Source: Qipengyuania polymorpha (GTDB lineage: Bacteria; Pseudomonadota; Alphaproteobacteria; Sphingomonadales; Sphingomonadaceae). Taken from it: DNA of 64,000 nucleotides. The translations under genes and the position numbers were made by a program. Positions 29,548 through 38,940 of the stretch are shown one piece after another. The notes below the pieces were generated by a model. It worked only from the letters and a program-made list of their open reading frames with translations. It was not told where the DNA came from and did not search any database. Position 1 is the stretch's first letter. Every line of letters begins with the position of its first letter. The DNA lies in assembly GCF_019711435.1 (NCBI RefSeq), contig NZ_JAIGNK010000001.1, positions 992,001-1,056,000 of the forward strand. The letters are read 5' to 3'.

Positions 29548-32500
29548 TTACTCGCTTTCCTGGTCCTGAATGGTGGGTTCATCGGGGATAACATCGGAAG
29601 GGTCGATATCGGGTTCAGCTTCCTCGCCGGTGATCGAGCGCCGAAGTAGGCGCTGGCCGTCGTCGCTCAGCAGGCCCAGTTCACGCGGGTCGCGCACCGA
29701 TGACGGGTCGTACATTGCCTTGAGCGAGGTAATCAGCTGGTAGAACTGCGCGCGGATATTGATGCGGAACTGGATCGGCAGCTTGGCGAGCTGCTTGGTG
29801 ATGAAATTGCTCTTCGCATCCTCGCCCTGCCGCACGCCATCGAAGCGCACCTGCGTCACGATTTCGCCGGTCAGCGGCCCGTTCATGGTCAGGCTCATCT
29901 GCGTGTAGTCGAGACTGCGTAGCGCATCGAAGGCGAAATTGGCGATGGCCGACAGGTCCTCGTAGGTCAGCTCGCCGACGTAGGAGATATTGCCGCCCGG
30001 CGCGCGCGAGATAAGCACGCCCTGCTCGATGCGGCCATTACCGTCCGCACCGAAGATAATCGGCACTGTCCCGTCGAAAATGCCGGTTGCCGAGATATTC
30101 TCGAGCTCCATCTGGGCGACGAATTGCGCGGCATTGAGGCCGACAATCTCGAAGATGTAGGAACGCTCCTCGCTTACCCCCAGATTGAGGTCGACTTCGC
30201 GCAGGATGAGTGTGCCGCCCATGAAGGGCCAGCTGCCTCCGCTCACCGCAAGCAGTTCGCCGTTCTGCAGGCTGAACTCGATCTCGCCATCGAGCACTTC
30301 GATGCCCGGATTGACCGAGCCGATGCGGATTTTCTGGTTCGGCGCGGTGGTGAGGCCAAGCAGGTCGGTGAACTCGACCGTACCGCTCGCGCCCGTCACC
30401 GGACCGAAAGCGGCCGCGAAATCGAGATTGTCGGAAGAGAAGGTGCCAGTGCTGGTGACCTCTCCCGAGGGCGACCAGTCGATCCGCCCTTCCCCCGTAA
30501 TCGTGCCGTCCGCATTCGCGATGACACCCAAGGCCAGGTAGCTCAGGTCTTCGGGCTGCAACTGCTCGTCGAAGGTAAGTCCCTCGATGTCGAGATTGGC
30601 AAAGCCGCCGCCTGTGGAAAGGTCGTGCCGGATATCGACCAGCGTCACCACGCGGTCGGTCTCCGGATTGCGCAATGTGGCATCGGCATCGATGATATTG
30701 TCGACGAGCGTCAGCGATGCACCGCGCGCGACAAGCGGTTCGAACCGCTCCGGGCGCTCGCGGTCGACAAGGCGGAAGCTGGCACCTCCGATGGTCAAAC
30801 GCCCATCGGTGTAGTCCCAATTTCCCGCAGTGTTCTGCAAGGTCATCGGCACCGCAGCGAGCGCGATTTCGGCATCGTCGAAGGTGCCGGCGATATTATC
30901 GCCGATTTGCGCGTCGAGGTCCGAAATCACAAAGCGGCTCGCCGTGTCTGCGGGGCCGAGCGTAATGTCGAGATTGCGGGCGGTCAGCGTGCCCGGATAG
31001 CCGAAGCCGACCGGCCCGCTGGCGATGCGGATGGGCGTGTCGCCGAGCGCGCCCTTGAGGTCGAGCGATGGTGCACCTGCTGCAAATCGCAGGCCCGCAC
31101 TGCCATATTGCAACATCGGTTTGCCCGGCGGCGGACAGAGCGTGAGGCCCGGCCCTGCGAGGTTCAACTCGGCAAACGCCAGCCTGCGGAATTCAATACG
31201 CGTGCATTCGCGCCAGAGAGCCAGCTCGCCGCCCGGCTCCCAGCGACCGTTGACCGGAACGGACAGCCGGTCGACCGCGCCACCGGGAAGCGGACCCGTC
31301 GCCTCTACCTGCCCCGCAAAGCCCAGCGCCCCGGTGCTGCCTTGTGCGATGGACATGCGCGGGATGGCAATTTGGGACCCGCCCGCTGAGTAAGGCGCCA
31401 TCGACAGCCGGAACAAGGCATCGCCGCTAGGCGCGCGCTCCATCCGACCGTTGATGCGCGGCAGGCCCGGACCACCCGTGGCGATGTTTCCCGCGATGCG
31501 CGGCGTTTCCCCGTCGCGCGAGGTGAACTCCATGCGCGACATCGACAAGAGCCGCGCCCCGCTTCTGCCGACAAGCTCGCCCTGCGGCACGAGCAGCGAA
31601 TAGCCCTTGCGGTCCGAGCGATAACGCAGGTCGGCCGCCAGCGAACTGCCGCGCGTTTCCGCTTGCAGCGCGCGGGTAATGCGCCCTGCGATGGGTTCGA
31701 GCAGCGTGCCCTCGCCCGCAGCCTGCATGCCCTCGATGGAAGCAATGAGCGACTGGCCGAGACGCAAGCCACTGCCTTCGATATCGCTCTCCACTTCGAG
31801 CCTGGCGAAGTCATCACGCGCACGCACAACACCCTCTGCGGTCAGGACCGTTGCGAGCACTTGCGGAGTCTCTAGCCCGCGCGCCGCGAAGGAATAGCGA
31901 GAATTCATCGCATCCCCCCTCATTCGCGCGCGCACAGTCCCTTCGAGCGATTGCGCACTGTTTGCATTGTAATGCGCCGAATCGCTGGAAATGCGCGCTT
32001 CCAGTTCAGGATCGGCCAGTTCCTCGTTCGCCGTGAGGTCGAGTTCTGCCACGAGATCGGAGACGGCAAGTTGCTGGTCCTCGCAGGTGATGGTCGATGC
32101 TCGCAAGGGGCCGCTGAAGGACGGCTCGCCGGAAGCGGTCCTCAGCTTGCCATAGAGGGTCGTTCCGTCACCCTCGCACCCGCCAATCGCCAGACGGGGC
32201 GCCGTGGCAGCAAGGATTCCGGAAAAACCATCGGCGACATTTCCTTCGCCAGCGAGTTTGAAAGCTACCGGTCCGTAATCTGTCTCGAGGAGCCCCCGAC
32301 CGTCGCGAACGGCGAGGTCGAAGTCGGGCAGGCTCGCGGGTTCGTCGCTGCTTTCGTCGAACAGCATGCTGTCGAGGCTGCCAAAGCTCAACTGACCATC
32401 GGTATACCGGCCATAGATACGCGGATTGACGAGCGTGATGCTGCCGATTTCGGGGATGCCGAAGCGGTGCTTGAGGCCGACGATGACCTTCTCGGCCGTG

Positions 32501-32763
32501 AGGTCGGGCGCATCCGGGTCGCCGATGACAAGATCGGAAATTATCTGGGTTCGACCGCCAATCCTCTCGACCGTATACGTAGCCGGAAGACCGTTCGCCG
32601 CCAGCTGGTCGTCGATGAAATCATTGGCGATATCGATGCGGTTGAACCACGCGACGAGGCCAGCCACGATGAGCACCGACAACAGCAGCGCCGGCACGTT
32701 GTAGCGCTTCTTGCGCCACCGCGGTCTTTTCGCCGCTTGCATGTGGTCTTCGCTACCGTCCAT
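29548..32763 (-). CDS. ydbH: YdbH family AsmA-like intermembrane transport protein
   Basis: 1071 residues. A basic N-terminus and one membrane helix (VPALLLSVLIVAGLVAWF, residues about 24-41) anchor a very long beta-rich periplasmic part. Near the C-terminus is the YdbH/dicarboxylate-transport domain (LQNGELLAVSGGSWPFMGG, GTVPIIFGADGNGRIEQG, SLTMNGPLTGEIVTQVRFDG). YdbH, TamB and YhdP are E. coli AsmA-like proteins that carry phospholipids toward the outer membrane. The ynbE and ydbL genes follow, matching the E. coli operon. It diverges from radC across 37 bases. Confidence 0.9.
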   Translation of the reverse strand: MDGSEDHMQAAKRPRWRKKRYNVPALLLSVLIVAGLVAWFNRIDIANDFIDDQLAANGLPATYTVERIGGRTQIISDLVIGDPDAPDLTAEKVIVGLKHRFGIPEIGSITLVNPRIYGRYTDGQLSFGSLDSMLFDESSDEPASLPDFDLAVRDGRGLLETDYGPVAFKLAGEGNVADGFSGILAATAPRLAIGGCEGDGTTLYGKLRTASGEPSFSGPLRASTITCEDQQLAVSDLVAELDLTANEELADPELEARISSDSAHYNANSAQSLEGTVRARMRGDAMNSRYSFAARGLETPQVLATVLTAEGVVRARDDFARLEVESDIEGSGLRLGQSLIASIEGMQAAGEGTLLEPIAGRITRALQAETRGSSLAADLRYRSDRKGYSLLVPQGELVGRSGARLLSMSRMEFTSRDGETPRIAGNIATGGPGLPRINGRMERAPSGDALFRLSMAPYSAGGSQIAIPRMSIAQGSTGALGFAGQVEATGPLPGGAVDRLSVPVNGRWEPGGELALWRECTRIEFRRLAFAELNLAGPGLTLCPPPGKPMLQYGSAGLRFAAGAPSLDLKGALGDTPIRIASGPVGFGYPGTLTARNLDITLGPADTASRFVISDLDAQIGDNIAGTFDDAEIALAAVPMTLQNTAGNWDYTDGRLTIGGASFRLVDRERPERFEPLVARGASLTLVDNIIDADATLRNPETDRVVTLVDIRHDLSTGGGFANLDIEGLTFDEQLQPEDLSYLALGVIANADGTITGEGRIDWSPSGEVTSTGTFSSDNLDFAAAFGPVTGASGTVEFTDLLGLTTAPNQKIRIGSVNPGIEVLDGEIEFSLQNGELLAVSGGSWPFMGGTLILREVDLNLGVSEERSYIFEIVGLNAAQFVAQMELENISATGIFDGTVPIIFGADGNGRIEQGVLISRAPGGNISYVGELTYEDLSAIANFAFDALRSLDYTQMSLTMNGPLTGEIVTQVRFDGVRQGEDAKSNFITKQLAKLPIQFRINIRAQFYQLITSLKAMYDPSSVRDPRELGLLSDDGQRLLRRSITGEEAEPDIDPSDVIPDEPTIQDQESE

Positions 32764-32800
32764 TCATCCCTGCACTTGCGCGCATCGCACCTTAAAGGCA

Positions 32801-33535
32801 ATGCAAGGCATTGAAACGTCTGGGGGGAAGAAAAGGTTGCCCGAGCTCGCCAAAAAAGCGCCGGAGCACGCAGGGGCCGGTCATCGCGAGCGCTTGCGTC
32901 AGCGCCTGCTGAAGGGCGGCGCAGAGGCGCTGGCCGACTATGAACTGCTCGAATACCTTCTCTTTGCCACCTTCAGGCAAGGCGATACCAAGCCGCTGGC
33001 AAAGCGGCTCATCGACCAGTTTGGCTCCTTTTCAGGGGTGCTGAACGCAGCGCCCGGAGCGCTGGCTCAGGTCAAGGGCATGGGCGAGGCAAGCGCGGCC
33101 TCGCTGCATGCGGTCTCGCTGGCAGCCCGGCGCATGGCTCGCGGCACTGTTCAGGAACAGCCGGTCCTCGGCAGCTGGCAGGCGCTGCTGGATTATCTCG
33201 CCATCGATATGGGTAACCTCAAGCACGAACGCGTGCGCGTGCTGTATCTCGACACGCGCAACCGCCTCATCGACGACCATCTCGCCGCCGAAGGCTCGAT
33301 CGACGAAGCCGCCATCCATCCGCGCGAGGTCATCCGCCGTGCTTTCGATGTGGGCGCGAGCGCGCTCATCCTTGTGCACAACCACCCGAGCGGGGACCCC
33401 GAGCCGAGCCGCGCCGACATCCAGATCACCAACCGCATTGCCGAGGCGGGACGGCTGCTCAATATCACCGTCCACGACCACGTCATCGTCGGACGCGGAA
33501 CGCATGTCTCGCTCCGCGCCAAGGGGCTGATCTAG
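32801..33535 (+). CDS. radC: RadC/MPN-domain JAB1-like protein
   Basis: 244 residues from the ATG at 32801 (MQGIETSGGKKRLPELAKK). An N-terminal helical and helix-hairpin-helix part (LAQVKGMGEASAASLHAVS) precedes the JAMM-type domain with His193-x-His195-x7-Ser203-x2-Asp206 in VHNHPSGDPEPSRAD. Despite the name, a DNA-repair role is not established; a hydrolase activity is expected from the fold. Its 3' end nearly touches the convergent DUF3857 gene (1-base gap). Confidence 0.93.
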   Translation: MQGIETSGGKKRLPELAKKAPEHAGAGHRERLRQRLLKGGAEALADYELLEYLLFATFRQGDTKPLAKRLIDQFGSFSGVLNAAPGALAQVKGMGEASAASLHAVSLAARRMARGTVQEQPVLGSWQALLDYLAIDMGNLKHERVRVLYLDTRNRLIDDHLAAEGSIDEAAIHPREVIRRAFDVGASALILVHNHPSGDPEPSRADIQITNRIAEAGRLLNITVHDHVIVGRGTHVSLRAKGLI

Positions 33536-33536
33536 C

Positions 33537-36347
33537 CTATTTCGGCGAAATGCCGTGCTGGGCGTACTCGGCCTCGAGCTGGGGCGCGAGACGCAGGGCA
33601 ATGTCGATGTCTTCCTGACCCGACTTGTCTCCCTGTTCGAGCAGGATGACACCGCGCAGGTAATGCGATGCGGCAAGGCCTGGCGTAAGGGTCAGCGCGC
33701 TGTCGAGGTCGGCTTTCGCCTCTTCCAGCATGCCCTTGCGATAATAGACCATCGCCCGGCTATCGAGCATGGGCGCGCTGTTGCTGGCCCGTTCGATGGC
33801 GCGGGTGCAGACCTCCAGCGCATCCTCCAGCCCGACCGCGAAGAGCCCGCGATACCAGCAGTCGCCATTGAGGGCAGAGGCATTCTGCGGCTTGTCGGCC
33901 ACCTCCTCCTTTGTGATTTCCAGACCGCGTGCCGTGTCGCCCGAGAGGCCGGCAACGATGGCGTAGGTGCCTGCGTAGAAAGGCTCCTCCTCTTCGGTCA
34001 GCGGCAAGCCATCGAGTATTTCGAAAGCCTCCTCATACTTGCCCGCATATCCCAGTCGCTCGGCGAAAGTGATGGCGAGGCCGCTATTGGGATCGATATC
34101 ATAGGCCCGTTGGAAATCGGCCAGGGACGCTTCGGTGTTGCCCAGCGCCTGATGCACGCCCGAGCGCCATTGCAGGACCCATGCCGAGGTATCCTTCTCC
34201 ACCAGCGTATCGAGGTCGGCGAGCGATTCTTCGAACCGGCCGATATCGCCGTAGAACGCAGCGCGTTCCTGAAGCGGGCCGAAGTCGTCCTTGTCGGCAT
34301 AGGCAATCGCTTCGCCATAGGCGGCGAGCAACGGCTCGGCGCGCCTGTCGAGCGTCTTGCGGTCCACCTCCCAACGCCAGGTCACGTCTTCCGGCGCGAT
34401 GAGGCGATTGGTCTTGCTGGCAAGGCGGCGGACTGCGCGCTTGGCTTCGGGCAGCTCGTCGGGAGCGATTTCCCCGAGCACCTGCACGACCTCATACTCG
34501 CCCGCAAAACGGTTTCCGCTCAGCGAATTGTTTGCCGAAACGACGGTATTGGCAAAGCTTGTTTCAAGCGTTTCCTCGCCCTCGAACGCGAATCCTTTCG
34601 CCTCGTGCGGTAGGATAAGTTCGGCGAGAATACGCCGGCGCGAGGGGCCATTCGTCGCCACCGGGATATTGCGCCATTCAGGCTTTGCACGGTTGGCATC
34701 GAAGGAGGCATCTCCGCCCACTTCGGAATCGACGACCAGCCGGCCATCCTTCCATTCGAATTCCGAAGCGGCGATCCCGCTGACCTTCATCACCCCGACA
34801 GCGCGTTCATCGTCATAGTCGATGGCGACCGAACGCACGGCAACAGAGCCTTGCTGCGAGGCGAAACTCTTGCCGATCTTCTTGAGCTGGTCTTCGTCGC
34901 CCTGATCGACCAGTTGCCGAATCCCCGCCCCTTGCGGGCCATAAAATTCCATCTCGAAAGAGAAGAGCGCAGGCAGGTCGATGCCTGCAGAATAGTCCGA
35001 GACGACCGACATCACCAGATTGGGCGAGGATTGCTCGCGCTGCGTCATCGGCACCAGCCCTGCCCCGTCAGTGGTCAGCGGCAGCGCGTAATGGAATGGC
35101 GGGACCCAGCCAATGTTCGCGATGCGCGTGGCAGCGCTGGTCCCGTCGAGCCAGTAATCCTGCCCGTCGATGATGGCGCGCACGATCATGTGGTCGAAAT
35201 TGCCCGGCACGGGCAACAGTTCGGGAATGGCATCACCGCCGCGCGTCTGCACCAGCACGGTCTGCGAAGTGATGCCCATCTGGCTGAGCAAAGCGTGCAG
35301 CAGGACCGACTTGGCCTTGCAGTCACCGTAGCGCTTTTCCCACGTCTCTTCGGCGTCCTGCGGCAGGTAATTGCCGCCATCCAGACCGTTGAGGAGATAG
35401 CTCACCTCGTCCTGCACAAGCTGTGTTGCCAAAGCAGCACGTTCCAGCGGGTCCTTCGTCTTCGCCATGATGGCGCGGGCTTGCTCTGCGACGGGACTGT
35501 CCGCAGCGACTTGGGCGGCCTTGCTGAAATGCGGGGCCATGGTGCGCGACAGTTCCTGCCAGTCGGCATAAGTCCCTACACGCAGAACCGGATTGCGGAG
35601 ATAGCGCGAGGGCGCATCGTTCGGCATCTCGGGCATTTCGGCCAGCGGCAAGGTGATTTCGAGGCGGCTCTCGCCATCTTTTGTGACGGGTGCTGCGACG
35701 CCGGCATGCTCCTCGGCTCGCCAGAACACTTCCTCGTCCTGAGGCCAGCTCGCGATGACGCGCGAGAAACCGACCTGCCACGGCTTGGCGGGAAGGAACT
35801 GTAGCGCCTGCATCTCGTCGCCCAGCGCCTGGTCGTCGATCGTAACAGAGTGGGTCACGCGAAGGATGTCACCCACCTGCAGCCCGGGCACCGCCAGCGT
35901 CGCGGTGAGCTGCCCGTCGAGCAGGCGTTGTTCCAGCCCCTGTTCGCGGCGCAGGATGTCGAACTCGGTGCCATTGCCCAGCACGTCGATACCCTCGCCG
36001 CCGCGCAGGATTTGTACGCGGTGCACGGTCAGGTCGCCCTTGTCGGGCAGCCATCCGAGCGAGATGGTCCCCTGCTGCATGAGCGTCTGCGGATTGTCGA
36101 TACGGAAGGCCATGTCGGCATAAGAGGTGACGACGCCATCTTCGAGCCGGTACTGCCAGTCGGCCAGCAATTGCGCAGGGCCGGATTTCACAACATCGGC
36201 ATCGAGCGTCGCCTCCTCCACCCAATCGGGAGCAGCGCCGTAAATTATCTCTTCTCCGGCCATGGCAGGAGAGGACAAAGCTGCGGCGAATGCCGAACCG
36301 GCGAGCAGGGTCTTGCGCATCACGCGTACTGACGTCTTGTCGTTCAT
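33537..36347 (-). CDS. DUF3857/transglutaminase-like protein with C-terminal TPR repeats
   Basis: 936 residues from the ATG at 36347; a Sec signal runs to SSPAMAG. An N-terminal DUF3857 domain (LTVHRVQILRGGEGIDVLGN) leads to a transglutaminase-like core with Cys in EKRYGDCKAKSVLLHALL, His in GNFDHMIVRAI and Asp in DYWLDGTSAA. The C-terminal third is TPR-like (AYDIDPNSGLAITFAERLGY, SNSAPMLDSRAMVYYRKG, DSALTLTPGLAASHYLRG). It should be exported to the periplasm; its substrate is unknown. It diverges from purB across 172 bases. Confidence 0.88.
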   Translation of the reverse strand: MNDKTSVRVMRKTLLAGSAFAAALSSPAMAGEEIIYGAAPDWVEEATLDADVVKSGPAQLLADWQYRLEDGVVTSYADMAFRIDNPQTLMQQGTISLGWLPDKGDLTVHRVQILRGGEGIDVLGNGTEFDILRREQGLEQRLLDGQLTATLAVPGLQVGDILRVTHSVTIDDQALGDEMQALQFLPAKPWQVGFSRVIASWPQDEEVFWRAEEHAGVAAPVTKDGESRLEITLPLAEMPEMPNDAPSRYLRNPVLRVGTYADWQELSRTMAPHFSKAAQVAADSPVAEQARAIMAKTKDPLERAALATQLVQDEVSYLLNGLDGGNYLPQDAEETWEKRYGDCKAKSVLLHALLSQMGITSQTVLVQTRGGDAIPELLPVPGNFDHMIVRAIIDGQDYWLDGTSAATRIANIGWVPPFHYALPLTTDGAGLVPMTQREQSSPNLVMSVVSDYSAGIDLPALFSFEMEFYGPQGAGIRQLVDQGDEDQLKKIGKSFASQQGSVAVRSVAIDYDDERAVGVMKVSGIAASEFEWKDGRLVVDSEVGGDASFDANRAKPEWRNIPVATNGPSRRRILAELILPHEAKGFAFEGEETLETSFANTVVSANNSLSGNRFAGEYEVVQVLGEIAPDELPEAKRAVRRLASKTNRLIAPEDVTWRWEVDRKTLDRRAEPLLAAYGEAIAYADKDDFGPLQERAAFYGDIGRFEESLADLDTLVEKDTSAWVLQWRSGVHQALGNTEASLADFQRAYDIDPNSGLAITFAERLGYAGKYEEAFEILDGLPLTEEEEPFYAGTYAIVAGLSGDTARGLEITKEEVADKPQNASALNGDCWYRGLFAVGLEDALEVCTRAIERASNSAPMLDSRAMVYYRKGMLEEAKADLDSALTLTPGLAASHYLRGVILLEQGDKSGQEDIDIALRLAPQLEAEYAQHGISPK

Positions 36348-36519
36348 ATGCCACAGCTTACCGACGGAGGCGCAAAGCGCAATCAATGTGCGACGAACCG
36401 GTAAACGCTGCGGAAACCATAACATCCCGCGGATAGCAGTGCGCCGCCCTTGCCAGCGCGCGCGCGTCTCTCTAGCGGGACGCCAAACCCCACCCACGCA
36501 CCCTATACGGAGTCGACCC

Positions 36520-37830
36520 ATGGTCCCCCGCTACGCCCGCCCCGCCATGACCGCCATCTGGGAGCCGGAAGCGCGCTACCGCATCTGGTTCGAGATCGAG
36601 GCGCACGCGACAGAGAAGCTGGGCGAGCTTGGCGTGGTCCCGAAGAGCGCGGCCAAGGCGCTGTGGGACTGGTGGGCGACCGATCCGGTCATCGACGTTC
36701 CGGCCATCGACGCAATCGAGGCCGTGACCAAGCACGACGTTATCGCCTTCCTGACCTGGGTCGCGGAGAATGTCGGCGATGAAGCGCGCTTCATGCATCA
36801 GGGCATGACCAGCAGCGATGTGCTCGACACCACGCTCGCGGTGCAGCTGGCGCGCTCGACCGACCTATTGCTCGAAGACCTCGACCAGCTCCTGGCCGCC
36901 ATCAAGCGCCGCGCCGAAGAGCACAAGTACACCCCCACCATCGGCCGTAGCCACGGCATCCATGCAGAGCCGGTCACCTTCGGCCTCAAGCTGGCACAAG
37001 CCTATGCCGAGTTCGACCGCTGCAAGAAGCGCCTGATTGCCGCGCGCGAGGAAATCGCCACCTGCGCCATCTCGGGGGCGGTAGGCACCTTCGCCAATAT
37101 CGACCCGAGCGTGGAAGCCTACGTGGCCGAGAAGATGGGCCTCAGCGTCGAGCCCGTCTCCACGCAGGTCATCCCGCGCGACCGCCACGCCATGTACTTT
37201 GCGACGCTGGCCGTCATCGCGGGAAGCATCGAGCGGCTTGCGGTCGAGGTTCGCCACCTCCAGCGCACCGAGGTGCTCGAAGCCGAGGAGTTCTTCTCCA
37301 AGGGCCAGAAGGGTTCGAGCGCGATGCCGCACAAGCGCAATCCTATCCTCACCGAAAACCTCACCGGACAGGCGCGCATGATCCGCGCCTACGCCCTGCC
37401 CGCGCTGGAGAACGTCGCGCTGTGGCACGAGCGCGATATCTCGCACTCCTCGGTCGAGCGGTTCATCGGACCCGATGCTACCATCACGCTCGATTTCGCG
37501 CTCGCGCGCCTCACCGGCGTGGTCGACAAGCTGCTCGTTTATCCCGAGCGCATGCAGGCGAACATGGACCGCATGGGTGGCCTCATCCACTCGCAGCGCG
37601 TGCTGCTGGCCCTCACCCAGAACGGCGTGAGCCGCGAGGATGCCTACCGCCTCGTCCAGCGCAACGCGATGAAGGTGTGGGAATCGGACGGCAGGCTGAT
37701 GCTGCTCGACCTGCTCAAGGCCGACGAGGAAGTGACCGCAGCGCTCACCGAGGAACAGCTCGAGGAACGCTTCGACCTCGACTACCACTTCAAGCAGGTC
37801 GACACGATTTTCGACCGGGTGTTCGGCTAG
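36520..37830 (+). CDS. purB: Adenylosuccinate lyase
   Basis: 436 residues from the ATG at 36520 (MVPRYARPAMTAIWEPEARY). It splits SAICAR and adenylosuccinate to fumarate plus AICAR or AMP. The superfamily signature KGSSAMPHKRNPILTENLTG near residue 264 carries the mobile catalytic serine loop. MHQGMTSSDVLDTTL and GRSHGIHAEPVTFGLKL are conserved substrate segments. It stands alone with divergent DUF3857 upstream. Confidence 0.96.
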   Translation: MVPRYARPAMTAIWEPEARYRIWFEIEAHATEKLGELGVVPKSAAKALWDWWATDPVIDVPAIDAIEAVTKHDVIAFLTWVAENVGDEARFMHQGMTSSDVLDTTLAVQLARSTDLLLEDLDQLLAAIKRRAEEHKYTPTIGRSHGIHAEPVTFGLKLAQAYAEFDRCKKRLIAAREEIATCAISGAVGTFANIDPSVEAYVAEKMGLSVEPVSTQVIPRDRHAMYFATLAVIAGSIERLAVEVRHLQRTEVLEAEEFFSKGQKGSSAMPHKRNPILTENLTGQARMIRAYALPALENVALWHERDISHSSVERFIGPDATITLDFALARLTGVVDKLLVYPERMQANMDRMGGLIHSQRVLLALTQNGVSREDAYRLVQRNAMKVWESDGRLMLLDLLKADEEVTAALTEEQLEERFDLDYHFKQVDTIFDRVFG

Positions 37831-37890
37831 ACGCGACGGATTTCTGCGCCTAGCGTGCCACCCAAGGGATAATTGGGGAGCCGCAATTCC

Positions 37891-38256
37891 ATGCAAATCG
37901 TTCGTACCATCCTCTGGGTCCTGTTGCTGGTAGGCGTACTCGCCTTTTCCTTCGGCAATTGGGACAGGCAGATCGATGTCCGCATCTGGCCGGGTATCGT
38001 CTGGGATACGCGCGTGCCTGCGCTGGTGATCGTGAGCTTCCTACTCGGCCTCCTGCCGATGTGGCTCTACCACCGCGGCGTTCACTGGCGTCTGTCACGC
38101 CGCATTTCGGGGCTCGAAGCAGCAACCACGAAACTGGCCACACCGCGGGCCGAAACCACCACCCCTACCCCGCCCGTCCGCCCCGAGCCTGTCCGGAAGG
38201 ACCTGCCCAGCGAGCCGGCCAATCCTGTCGATCCGGAGCCGACGACAAAATCATGA
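37891..38256 (+). CDS. LapA-domain membrane protein
   Basis: 121 residues from the ATG at 37891, preceded by GGGGAG. Two helices (IVRTILWVLLLVGVLAFSFG; TRVPALVIVSFLLGLLPMWLY) and a Pro/Thr-rich cytoplasmic tail match LapA/YciS-like proteins. E. coli LapA works with LapB in lipopolysaccharide assembly control; no lapB is seen here. It overlaps pyrF by ATGA, a pairing seen in many proteobacteria. Confidence 0.82.
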   Translation: MQIVRTILWVLLLVGVLAFSFGNWDRQIDVRIWPGIVWDTRVPALVIVSFLLGLLPMWLYHRGVHWRLSRRISGLEAATTKLATPRAETTTPTPPVRPEPVRKDLPSEPANPVDPEPTTKS

Positions 38257-38927
38257 GCAATCCTGTCTACCTTGCCCTCGATGTGCCGCGCCTGCACGAT
38301 GCGGTTGCCTTGGCCAAGCAGGTCAAGGACCATGTCGGCGGCGTGAAACTGGGTCTCGAGTTCTTCAATGCCCACGGCGCGCATGGCGTCCACATGATTG
38401 CGCAGCTGGGCCTGCCGATCTTTCTGGACCTGAAACTGCACGACATACCCAACACCGTTGCAGGCGCAATGCAGGCCATCCATGTGCTGGAGCCGGCCAT
38501 CGTCACCGTCCATGCATGCGGCGGCCGCGCGATGATGGAAGATGCCAAGGCTGCGGCGGGCGAGAACACCAAGGTGGTCGGCGTGACCATGCTCACGAGC
38601 CTCGACGAGCGCGATATCCGCGACATGGGGATCAATGACTCGCCCGAGGACCACGTGCTGCGCCTCGCTGACCTCGCACACAGCGCGGGTCTCGATGGCG
38701 TGGTCTGCTCCGGCCAGGAGATCAGCATGGTCCACAAGCAGTGGAAAGACGGTTTCTTCGTCGTTCCGGGCCTACGCCCCGAAGGCAGCACGGTCGGCGA
38801 CCAGAAGCGCGTCGTCACTCCGCGCCAGGCACGCGATGACGGCGCCAGCGTGCTCGTAATCGGCCGCCCGATCAGCCGGGCCGAAGACCCAGCCGCCGCG
38901 GCCCGCGCGATCGAGGCTACCCTCTAG
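38253..38927 (+). CDS. pyrF: Orotidine 5'-phosphate decarboxylase
   Basis: 224 residues from the ATG overlapping the LapA-like stop. It forms UMP from OMP. The catalytic strand FLDLKLHDIPNT holds Asp59, Lys61 and Asp64; LALDVP (Asp10) and VKLGLEFF (Lys32) complete the charged network. VVPGLRPEGSTVGDQKRVVTP is the phosphate loop. trpF follows after 10 bases. Confidence 0.95.
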   Translation: MSNPVYLALDVPRLHDAVALAKQVKDHVGGVKLGLEFFNAHGAHGVHMIAQLGLPIFLDLKLHDIPNTVAGAMQAIHVLEPAIVTVHACGGRAMMEDAKAAAGENTKVVGVTMLTSLDERDIRDMGINDSPEDHVLRLADLAHSAGLDGVVCSGQEISMVHKQWKDGFFVVPGLRPEGSTVGDQKRVVTPRQARDDGASVLVIGRPISRAEDPAAAARAIEATL

Positions 38928-38940
38928 GAGGCGAGCTTTG
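38926..38940 (+). promoter_or_regulatory. Perfect Shine-Dalgarno supporting trpF TTG start
   Basis: AGGAGG at 38926-38931 overlaps the pyrF stop codon and sits 6 bases before the TTG at 38938. It decides the rare start. Confidence 0.8.

Noticed and set aside
30124..31389. A 421-codon plus-strand frame opposite ydbH
   Set aside because: Shadow frame; ydbH has domain support and operon context.
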